64,000 nt of DNA from Pirellulales bacterium (GTDB taxonomy: Bacteria > Planctomycetota > Planctomycetia > Pirellulales > Thermoguttaceae): contig JAFGPV010000118.1 in assembly GCA_016936015.1 (NCBI GenBank), forward strand, positions 1-64,000, written 5' to 3'. The translations under genes and the position numbers were made by a program. Shown in pieces: positions 33,208 through 40,548 of this stretch. The notes beneath the pieces are model-generated. The model was not told the origin of the DNA. It made no database searches and saw nothing but the letters and a program-made list of their open reading frames with translations. How positions within the stretch are numbered: position 1 is the stretch's first letter; each line of letters opens with the position of its first letter.

Positions 33208-33284
33208 CCGTTTAGCCCCGGCACTTGTGCCGGGCGTAGGACGTATTCTCATGCACGCCCGGCACAAGTGCCGGGGCTAAACGG
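33208..33284. repeat. Family E 30-bp perfect inverted repeat, copy E2
   Basis: Arms 33208-33237 (CCGTTTAGCCCCGGCACTTG TGCCGGGCGT) and 33255-33284 are exact reverse complements around a 17-nt loop. Each arm also contains a smaller palindrome (CCGGCACTTGTGCCGG). It sits between the barrel gene and the peptidase gene. Confidence 0.92.
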
Positions 33285-33290
33285 TTTCTT

Positions 33291-34727
33291 TTAAAACGTC
33301 CAGGTCACGCCGACGTGTGCGTCGGGGGCGTCGTCCGTCAGGCCGAACTCGACGTACGGCTCCAGAATCCGCCGGTTGGGCCGCATGATCGTCGCGGCGC
33401 ACCGCAGGAACATCGGCTCGATGATCGTGCCCGGGAGCACTGCGCCGGCCAGCCGGGCCTCGGTCACGTAGTAGCCCACAAACGCCGTGCTCAGGGTAAT
33501 CCGTTCGTTGACGGCGAAACCGAATCCCATTTGATAGACATACTGATCGCCGGGCTTGGCGTCCACGTCGTCGATCTGCCGGGTGAAGAAATGCCTTCCT
33601 CCGAATCCGTAGAACATGATTACCGGATCGTACTGGTGGATAAATAAAAAGCTCCAGTTGGCGGTCCAATACCCCTGGCCGAACGTCGCTCCCGGCGTCT
33701 CGAACAGTCCCAGCAAGGCATTGCCCGGCCCGGTGGGCGCGGTGATCCCCAGGGTCGCAATCACGTCGGGCGAACAGCTCACGCCGCAGCTCTTGTGCAG
33801 CAGGATCGAGACGCCGAGGTTGGTGTCGCCGATCCCGCCGTCGTTGGAAAACTCATCTGCTCCCAGGTAGGAAATCTCCTGGTTCGTCCAGCCCAAGGGG
33901 GCATTGGCGAACAACTGCACGTTCTCAAAAAGCCCGTAGCGGAGTTCCAGGGGAACGGTCAACATCCGCTGCCGGATCCGGGCGTCGGCCAATTCCGCCA
34001 GGGGCGTCAACGCCGGATAGGGATGATTGTCGTACAGATACGATATTCCGACGTCCAGTTGCCACTGGCACGGTTTCAGCAGGACCGTCTGCTGCCGGAG
34101 AAATTCCAGATTGTAACTCGGCGGTTCTTCCCCCAGTTTTTCCGTGGAGGAAGGCGGCGCCGGTTGGGGACTCGACGACGGGGAGGCCCCGCCGAGCGGG
34201 GGCGGCATCGGCGGTGCGTCGCCCCCGGCGGTTTGACCCTCGTCCTTGAATAACCTATTCGAGACTGGAATCATGTCGATTGTCTCGGGCAGCGTCGCCG
34301 GAGGAGAAACCATCGCCGCGGGACGCACTTTCAACGAGGAGCTTCCCGGAACCGAGGTCTCCGGCTTCACGGCCAGCAACGCCGCAGGCTCCCCGGGGAG
34401 AAGAGCCTGCGGCGGGGTCCACACCTTCGATTGCCGGCAGGGATTATCGGGATTCCACAACGTGATGGCAACCGACTCCGTCGGGGCGCGAGGTAAAGTG
34501 GTTGGGAAGGCCCTTAAGGAGTTTTGTCCTTCGACGGCCGCCCGGGCTGCAACGTCCTGGCCCCCCGTCGAGGAATTGACTTCCCGGAAAGTCATGGAGA
34601 CCGCGCCACCGGAAGGCGCGGCCGCTGCCGGTTCGCCGCTCCTGCCTTGCGTCGCGGCGCCGAAACAAAGGAGACCGCCGAGCAACAATCCCCGGCACAT
34701 TGTGAAAGAAAAGAGTTCCCCCTCCAT
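33291..34727 (-). CDS. Outer-membrane beta-barrel protein (phenol MetA-pathway / FapF-like)
   Basis: 478 aa. A signal peptide (CRGLLLGGLLCFGAATQGRSG) is followed by a low-complexity Pro/Ser/Ala region to about 190. From about 205 there is a beta-barrel with alternating aromatic strands (PCQWQLDVGISYLYD; TVPLELRYGLFENVQLFANA; GGIGDTNLGVSILLHK; TLGITAPTGPGNALLG) ending in a terminal Phe (HVGVTWTF), the outer-membrane insertion signal. The barrel pattern is that of the PF13557-type transporters to which FapF belongs. Together with the downstream C39-like peptidase it recalls the fapD-fapF pair, though no amyloid subunit with imperfect repeats is seen here. That link is inference. Confidence 0.78.
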   Translation of the reverse strand: MEGELFSFTMCRGLLLGGLLCFGAATQGRSGEPAAAAPSGGAVSMTFREVNSSTGGQDVAARAAVEGQNSLRAFPTTLPRAPTESVAITLWNPDNPCRQSKVWTPPQALLPGEPAALLAVKPETSVPGSSSLKVRPAAMVSPPATLPETIDMIPVSNRLFKDEGQTAGGDAPPMPPPLGGASPSSSPQPAPPSSTEKLGEEPPSYNLEFLRQQTVLLKPCQWQLDVGISYLYDNHPYPALTPLAELADARIRQRMLTVPLELRYGLFENVQLFANAPLGWTNQEISYLGADEFSNDGGIGDTNLGVSILLHKSCGVSCSPDVIATLGITAPTGPGNALLGLFETPGATFGQGYWTANWSFLFIHQYDPVIMFYGFGGRHFFTRQIDDVDAKPGDQYVYQMGFGFAVNERITLSTAFVGYYVTEARLAGAVLPGTIIEPMFLRCAATIMRPNRRILEPYVEFGLTDDAPDAHVGVTWTF

Positions 34728-35353
34728 GAGGATGCCTTTCTATGGATCGACGAATTCACTTCCGTGATAGTATTCCGCAAACACCATTTGTATCGGTTGT
34801 AGCAATAATAATTGATCTATCGGATGTAGCGATAATCATATCGAAGGCTCGGCCCCCCCGCGGCACAACCGGCATAAACGGAATATCTTACCTAAAGGGA
34901 AAATGAGGAATAATCCGGAGAACCGGACTGCCGTTTTGATTTCCCGCATGAAGAGGCCCCTGTTCCTGATCCTTCCGCTAGATCAGGGGGTGTCCATCTT
35001 CTTGGAGACCTCTCTTTTGCTTGAATCGAACCCGTTCTTTCCGGCGCAAGTCGTTTTTTCAATGGGACTTAAAACGCTGCGTCCCCTCTTGCACAGAATC
35101 TGCCGCGTTGCGAACGCCACGGAAGGAGTATTCCTTTAAGGGAAGATTTTCGGGTTGTTCCGGTTGTGCGGAGAAAACCTATTTGCATCAATTTTCGGTT
35201 TGTAGCAGGCCGATTTCGAGCCAGGCAGGACGGAGTTTTTCTCCGATCTTCGCTAACCGGGAAAACAATCATAATTTGTGGGATTCGTCCGACCCATAAT
35301 CCCCGCAAGGATGGAAAACGAGTCCCGGACCTATTCATGGAGGAACCAGAACA
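34728..35353. other. Intergenic region between divergent barrel genes
   Basis: 626 bp between the barrel gene at 33.3-34.7 kb (minus strand) and the one at 35.4 kb (plus strand). It is lower in GC than the coding DNA and has only short frames with no family features. The first 150 bp next to the minus gene hold an imperfect repeat (TATCGGTTGTAGCAATAATA and TATCGGATGTAGCGATAATC). Promoters for both genes must be here; I could not assign them. Confidence 0.5.
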
Positions 35354-36544
35354 ATGCGTGCGTCTTATGGAGCAAAAATCTTCATGGCTCTGATCGGGGT
35401 TGGCCTGGTCTTGAGTCTTTCGACGGGGGGCTTCGCCGCCGAGGATCTCGATTCCCTGGCGCCCCTGGTTGTGCCGGAGCCGAATTCCGTCGAGCAAACG
35501 GTTGCCTATCTCCAAGACGGCGAACCCACGCTCGCCCTGAAGAAAACAGTCCTGGAGTCGAAAACGGAAACGCCGGACAACGCCGAGGCCTGTGGCCCCA
35601 CGTGCGTCTCCTGCCAACCCGGGTGCTGCAACCCCGGTCCGCATTGGGTGGCGGGCGTCGAGGCCGTCTGGCTTTCACCCCAACAAAACGACCAAGCGGC
35701 GACCTTCGCCGTCGGGCCGGAGGAGGCCCCGGTGGACGTCTTCTCCTCGGGGCCGGCGGAGGTGAAAGGATTGTACATTACTCCGCGGATTTGGCTGGGA
35801 CTTCAAGGAGAACACTGGGGGGTCATGGCCCGGTACTGGCGGATGTGCGAGCCGGGCGGAGTGATTACCCCGGTCATGGGCGGTTGCGGGCCGATCGAGG
35901 ACGGTTGTTGGTCCAACGCCGTGAGCATTTTCAAGGCGGAAACATTTGATATCGAAGGCACCCGGCTTTTCTGCTGGGGAAAAACCCGAAATATTCTCTC
36001 TTTCGGTGCGCGTTACGCGGAACTCAGGCAGGAGACCGGTTTGGCAGTGAGAGACGTGGTTGAACAGTGGGGCCTGTATTCCGGTTCCGCCTTCTCGCGG
36101 CATCACGTCAGCGGCGCGGGGATTACGGCGGGATGGGCCGGCCTGAAACCCCTGGGCTGCGACAACCTGCACCTCTTCTATAACCTCCGCGGTTCGCTGA
36201 TCTGGGACGACGGCGCCTCGAACTACTACCAAACCACCGCCTTCTGGCTGGGGCAAGGAGTGGCCATTGGCGGAGCCTCCACGCTGATTGAGACCAAGGG
36301 GACGCTGTTCATCGGCGAAATCCAATTGGGCGTCCAGTGGAACTTCGAACTATCGAAATATATTGCCGACGCCTTCTTCCGCTTCGCCGTCGAGTATCAA
36401 TACTGGGATACCAGCAAAACCGGTTCGGGGACGCAATGCTCCTATGCGGGACCGGAGGAATACCTCGGCGTCGCCACGGCCACCGCCGGCGACGCCCAGG
36501 TCGATTTGATCGGTTTCACGATCGCCACCGGATTCACCTGGTAA
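35354..36544 (+). CDS. Outer-membrane beta-barrel protein, Lpg1974/BBP7-like
   Basis: 396 aa with a signal peptide (about 1-28, FMALIGVGLVLSLSTGGFAA). A Cys-rich plug (CGPTCVSCQPGCCNPGPHW) comes before the barrel. The planctomycete/Legionella-type barrel begins WVAGVEAVWLSPQQND and continues with ITPRIWLGLQGEHWGVMARY WRM, TRNILSFGARYAELRQE, LHLFYNLRGSLIWDD, IQLGVQWNFELSKYI and the final IGFTIATGFTW (terminal aromatic). Proteins of this kind are abundant in the planctomycete envelope. Pore substrate unknown. The gene ends at a strong hairpin. Confidence 0.85.
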   Translation: MRASYGAKIFMALIGVGLVLSLSTGGFAAEDLDSLAPLVVPEPNSVEQTVAYLQDGEPTLALKKTVLESKTETPDNAEACGPTCVSCQPGCCNPGPHWVAGVEAVWLSPQQNDQAATFAVGPEEAPVDVFSSGPAEVKGLYITPRIWLGLQGEHWGVMARYWRMCEPGGVITPVMGGCGPIEDGCWSNAVSIFKAETFDIEGTRLFCWGKTRNILSFGARYAELRQETGLAVRDVVEQWGLYSGSAFSRHHVSGAGITAGWAGLKPLGCDNLHLFYNLRGSLIWDDGASNYYQTTAFWLGQGVAIGGASTLIETKGTLFIGEIQLGVQWNFELSKYIADAFFRFAVEYQYWDTSKTGSGTQCSYAGPEEYLGVATATAGDAQVDLIGFTIATGFTW

Positions 36545-36578
36545 GCGATCCGGCACTCTGATCACGACGGGAAATGAC

Positions 36579-36613
36579 AAACGGCACGGCGGTCAAGAAC
36601 CGCCGTGCCGTTT
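36579..36613. terminator. Bidirectional terminator between convergent genes
   Basis: A perfect 15-bp stem AAACGGCACGGCGGT / ACCGCCGTGCCGTTT with loop CAAGA. It begins 35 bp after the barrel stop codon and lies about 70 bp from the stop of the small secreted protein gene on the other strand. The A3/T3 ends give a short U-run in both directions. Confidence 0.75.
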
Positions 36614-36683
36614 CGTGTGGCTTGATACGATCTCTGTGGAATCAAGGAACCCGTGCAGCCGCAAGGAAGGCCGCTTTCTGGAA

Positions 36684-37046
36684 TTAATAAATTTTCAGCG
36701 TGAAACAACTGCCGGCGGTGATTTTCCCGCACATCCCGGGAACGTCGGCGCGGTTCTTAATCTCGACCGTCAACGTCTTCTTGAAGGGTGCGTCAAAGTT
36801 GACGGTCCCGCACTGTTCAGCCAATGAGCTGGCGCCCCACATGTTCGCGACGAAGGCGCTGACGTTGAAGCTGACGCAACCCTGGAAACCCATTCCGCGG
36901 ACCGCGGTCCCCTGGGCGTCGCTGATGGTCTGCATGTTCGACAAACCCATCTTCGCCAACATGTCGTTGGACACGTTGCCGTCGGCCGCCACTGCTTGAC
37001 CGGCAAACAAGGCGACTACTGCCAGAAGTGCAAGTAAATACTTCAT
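36684..37046 (-). CDS. Small secreted four-cysteine protein
   Basis: 120 aa from ATG 37046, which has GAGGAG 7 bp upstream; a longer frame to 37139 has no support. A clean signal peptide (MKYLLALLAVVALFAGQAVA) yields a mature chain of about 100 residues with four Cys (QGCVSF, EQCGTV, GMCGKI, GSCFTL), likely two disulfides. The region after the signal has KMGLSNMQTISDAQGTAVRG MGFQG, a Gly/Arg motif. I do not recognise a named family. It may be an envelope structural component or a processed secreted peptide. The C39-like peptidase lies 3.5 kb away on the same strand. Confidence 0.8.
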   Translation of the reverse strand: MKYLLALLAVVALFAGQAVAADGNVSNDMLAKMGLSNMQTISDAQGTAVRGMGFQGCVSFNVSAFVANMWGASSLAEQCGTVNFDAPFKKTLTVEIKNRADVPGMCGKITAGSCFTLKIY

Positions 37047-37428
37047 AACCAATCTCCTCAGAAGTAAGAAACAAAAAAAGATCGTACCTACAGCCTCATT
37101 GATCGTACAAGCCACACACATGCGCCGCAGATTACACAAACCATCCAGCTATCGCATTCATTGCAGACTGCACAGGCAATGCGATTCACGCAGTTGACGG
37201 ATTATACCAAAGGTGAGGAGAGTGTCAAGCAATCAGATAAAACTCTAAATATCCGTGATGTTTTTGTCTGTAACAACTATCAAAAAGATGACGTTGTAAC
37301 TTTCTTAACGATAATAACTTATGCGAAATGGATTAGAAACGGCTAGACTTTTGATGTTAAGATATTTGAACATGGACTCGTGGACAACTCACTATTTTTA
37401 ACAATCAAAAGATAAACAAACAAAAATC
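37047..37428. other. AT-rich intergenic region
   Basis: 382 bp, the most AT-rich stretch of this part of the window, especially 37200-37430. It holds the promoter of the small secreted protein gene and the 3' trailer of treY. The treY trailer is T-rich on the minus strand but has no clear hairpin. No gene is seen. Confidence 0.55.
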
Positions 37429-40400
37429 TTATGAATGATGCTCCACGATCAAGGCCGCGATCGGGAATTGTTTCAGGATGCGAGCCAAGGGCAGTTCCCA
37501 ATGGTTTTTCTGCTTCTTGAAAGTGGGCAATTCACCCGTCAAGAGGTTTTGCAGCCGATGGAGTGAGAATTCGCCGGGGACCGTCACCCGCGTGTCCTCC
37601 CAAACCGACTTCCCGAGGGGGAGTTTTTCTGTCCCGCCGGTCAGTCCGACGAGGCAACGCGGGGCGACGACGATCAACACCTCGTCGTCGTGCCGTCGGG
37701 CAAAGGCGCAGACGTGCCGGGCGCGCTTGCCCTCGCAATCCAGCGGCAGGTATTCGCCCGCGTCGAATAGGGTACGGTGGTCGCGGCGGAAGTGGAGCAT
37801 CCTGGAGATAACAAACAGCTTCAGTCGTCCGTCTTCACCGTGCACCAGCAGTTGGTTCAAGAGGGAGGTGCGCTGCGTTGGGGAGGCTGATTCTTCTTGC
37901 AGCAATTCGGTCAACAGCTTGTGCCGGAGGGGATAGTCGACGTTGCGGCGGTTGTCCGGATCGACCAGGCGGAAGTTCCAGAGTTCGGTCCCTTGATAGA
38001 AGTCGGGCACGCCGGGGCAGGCGAGCTTCAGCAGCGTCTGCGATAAGGCGCCCAGTCGGCCGAAAAAGGCCACGCGACGGGAAAAGGGGACGAGATCCGC
38101 GAGAAAGGCGTCCTCTGGATCGCCGCCGAGCAGCCGATGCACGAAGTCGCGCACGGCGGCGTCGTAGGCCTGATGGGGATTGATCCAACTGGTGTGGACT
38201 TTTGCTTCCCGGCTTGCCTTTTCCATGTAGGCGGCAATGCGGTCGCGGTAGGCGGTCAGGGCCTCGCCGGATAGTGTGATGGGCGGTCCTTTCGTTTGTT
38301 CCTTTCCCTTTTTCCTCTCTCCCCATCTTTCTTCTTCCTTCGGGTTTTCACCTTTCGCCGTGAAGCGGCAAGATGCCGCTTCGACTTCATCCGGCCAGGT
38401 TCCCACCAGCGTCTGGTAGAGGAGGTATTCGTCGTTGCGGTCGGGAGCGGGACTTCCGTCGACGAGGGGTTTTTTCGAGGCGTTTAGCGCCGCCCAGCGG
38501 TCGACGGCGGCCTGCCACGCCTCGGGCATTTCCGAGAGGACGTTGATCCTCGCCCGGACGTCTTCGCTCCGCTTGGTGTCGTGGGTGGAGGTGGCCAGCA
38601 GGGCGTGAGGCCACTGTTTGGCCCGGGCCGCGTTGGCGGCGTGGAATTCCTCTACCGAAACGCCGAAGCGGCTGGGGCGCCCCCCCACTTCGTTCAGCGA
38701 GGCCAGCCGGTTGTAGATGTAAAACGCCGTGTCTTCCACGCCCTTGGCCATCACCGGACCGGACACCTGCTGGAACTTCATCGACCAGGCGATGACCAGT
38801 GGGCGGTCCTCCTCCCGGAATCCCGGCAGGTTGTCCAGCAGCAGGGTGTCGCGGACGAAATCGAAGATCGAGGCGGCCGTGCGGGGATTGAGCCGTTTGG
38901 CGGTGGCGGTGGCGTCCTCGACGAAGCGACGGTCGTGGGGCGCTACGCCCTCCGGCCCCGTGACGTACGAGCGATAGACGTTCAGGCAGGCGATCATCTC
39001 GCGGATGACGAAGGCCAGGCTGCCCAGGGTGAAGTCGCGGTACTGCCGGTTCCGCTCGGAGATCCGGTCCAGTTGGTGCGCCAGGGCGTTGATCTCGCCC
39101 GCCATCGAGACCAGCATGATCATCTTTTTCGCCGTGCGGACCAATTCGGAGAAATCGAAGGAGCGCCCGAGGAACCGGGCGTAGATCGCGTCGAAGTCTC
39201 GGGCCGACTCTCCGGCGACGAACAGGCCGTTCAGCTCGTTAAGGAAATCGTAGCCCGTGGTCCCCGCCACGGCCCAATCCTCCGGCAGGTTCTCGTCGGC
39301 GCAGAGGATTTTCTCGGCCACGACGTACAGCGGCCAGCGGGGTCGGGGGGCCTCGGGCGCGGTCAACTCCCGCTGGAAACATTCGTCCACCCGTTGTTCG
39401 AGGTCCTCGCCGTGGTATTCGGGCGCCAGGTGCGTCCGGACGTTGGTCAGCACGTACTCCTGCTGCAAGCGGCGGAAGTACTCGGCCGGGTTCCACAGGC
39501 CGTCGGGGTGGTCGATCCGTAGTCCCCCGGCCTTGCCTTCGGCCAGGATCTTAAGGACCAATTGGTGGGTTTCCTGGAAGACGACGGGATTTTCCGTGCA
39601 GATCGCCGCCAGTTCGTTGACGTCGAAAAACCGCCGATAATTAATTTCCTCGGTGGCGACCCGCCAGAACGCCGGCCGGTAGGCCTGTTGGTCCAGCAGG
39701 GCCTCCAAGAGGTCGAAGCTCCGCGGATCGCCCCGCGTGCCGTTGTAGCGGCCGACCGTCGCGTCCAGGGTTTTCCGCACTGCGGCGCTCCGCTCGCAAA
39801 GGGCGGTCAGGCGGCGTTTGATGACTTCCTTCTCCCGGTTCCGCTCTTCGATCTTTTCCGCCGAGACCTCGGTCTGAAGCGGCAGATGGCTCAGGCTGGT
39901 CAGGATGCTCCGCAATTCCTGGACGTCCTCCTGGGTCTCGCCGAGCGTTTCGACCAAGCGGGAGAGTTGGTCTTCGAGGATCGGGATGTATGTGCGGGGG
40001 GCGATCGGCAGCTTCATCTCGAAGTAGGTGAAATGGAAGGCCCCGTTCTCGTAGACCAGCCGGATTTGCCCTGCTTCCAGGACCTTGCCGAACTGGTCGC
40101 CCAACACGGGCAGCAAGACCTTTTGATGGAGCGCCGGATTGGCGGGTTCCCAGTCGATGTCGAAACAGGGGGCGTAGACCGAGCTGGCGCCGTTTTCCAG
40201 CACGTCCATCCACCAGGCGTTGGCCTCGTCGCCGACGCCCATGTGGTTGGGCACCACGTCCAGGATCAGGCCCATCCCCCGCTCCGTGAGCGTTTGGATG
40301 AACCGCTGAAAATCTTCCTCGGTCCCCAGGTCGGGATTGAGCCGGCCGTGGTCGCAAACGTCGTAGCCGTGCGGGCTGCCGGAGCGGCTTTGATAGATCG

Positions 40401-40548
40401 GCGAGGCGTAGCAATCGCTGATGCCCAGCTTCTCGAGGTAGGGGACGACGGCCGTCGCGTCGCGGAAGGTGAAATCCCGGTGGAATTGCAAGCGGTAGGT
40501 GGCCGCCGGAATCCGCCGGCGGGCGAAGCACTCGCGGACGATCGTCAT
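37429..40548 (-). CDS. treY: Maltooligosyl trehalose synthase
   Basis: Rearranges the reducing-end alpha-1,4 bond of maltodextrins to alpha,alpha-1,1, the first step of TreYZ trehalose synthesis. The start is ATG 40548 (MTIVRECFARRRIPAATYRL); the frame stays open upstream through the GH57 gene, but that part is a shadow. At 1039 aa it is at the long end for TreY. The GH13 barrel opens TYRLQFHRDFTFRDATAVVP YLEKLGISDCYASPIY, with DVVPNHMG, nucleophile region LRIDHPDGLWNP (near 343), acid region YVVAEKIL (near 410) and TSTHDTKRSEDVRARI. It ends FGRLGALSQTLLKLACPGVP DFYQGTELW. Its ATG overlaps the GH57 stop by one base. treZ is not in the window. Confidence 0.93.
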   Translation of the reverse strand: MTIVRECFARRRIPAATYRLQFHRDFTFRDATAVVPYLEKLGISDCYASPIYQSRSGSPHGYDVCDHGRLNPDLGTEEDFQRFIQTLTERGMGLILDVVPNHMGVGDEANAWWMDVLENGASSVYAPCFDIDWEPANPALHQKVLLPVLGDQFGKVLEAGQIRLVYENGAFHFTYFEMKLPIAPRTYIPILEDQLSRLVETLGETQEDVQELRSILTSLSHLPLQTEVSAEKIEERNREKEVIKRRLTALCERSAAVRKTLDATVGRYNGTRGDPRSFDLLEALLDQQAYRPAFWRVATEEINYRRFFDVNELAAICTENPVVFQETHQLVLKILAEGKAGGLRIDHPDGLWNPAEYFRRLQQEYVLTNVRTHLAPEYHGEDLEQRVDECFQRELTAPEAPRPRWPLYVVAEKILCADENLPEDWAVAGTTGYDFLNELNGLFVAGESARDFDAIYARFLGRSFDFSELVRTAKKMIMLVSMAGEINALAHQLDRISERNRQYRDFTLGSLAFVIREMIACLNVYRSYVTGPEGVAPHDRRFVEDATATAKRLNPRTAASIFDFVRDTLLLDNLPGFREEDRPLVIAWSMKFQQVSGPVMAKGVEDTAFYIYNRLASLNEVGGRPSRFGVSVEEFHAANAARAKQWPHALLATSTHDTKRSEDVRARINVLSEMPEAWQAAVDRWAALNASKKPLVDGSPAPDRNDEYLLYQTLVGTWPDEVEAASCRFTAKGENPKEEERWGERKKGKEQTKGPPITLSGEALTAYRDRIAAYMEKASREAKVHTSWINPHQAYDAAVRDFVHRLLGGDPEDAFLADLVPFSRRVAFFGRLGALSQTLLKLACPGVPDFYQGTELWNFRLVDPDNRRNVDYPLRHKLLTELLQEESASPTQRTSLLNQLLVHGEDGRLKLFVISRMLHFRRDHRTLFDAGEYLPLDCEGKRARHVCAFARRHDDEVLIVVAPRCLVGLTGGTEKLPLGKSVWEDTRVTVPGEFSLHRLQNLLTGELPTFKKQKNHWELPLARILKQFPIAALIVEHHS

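Noticed and set aside
33019-33267. Small frames overlapping the C39 peptidase and palindrome E2
   Set aside because: They are out-of-frame readings of the peptidase N-terminus and the repeat.
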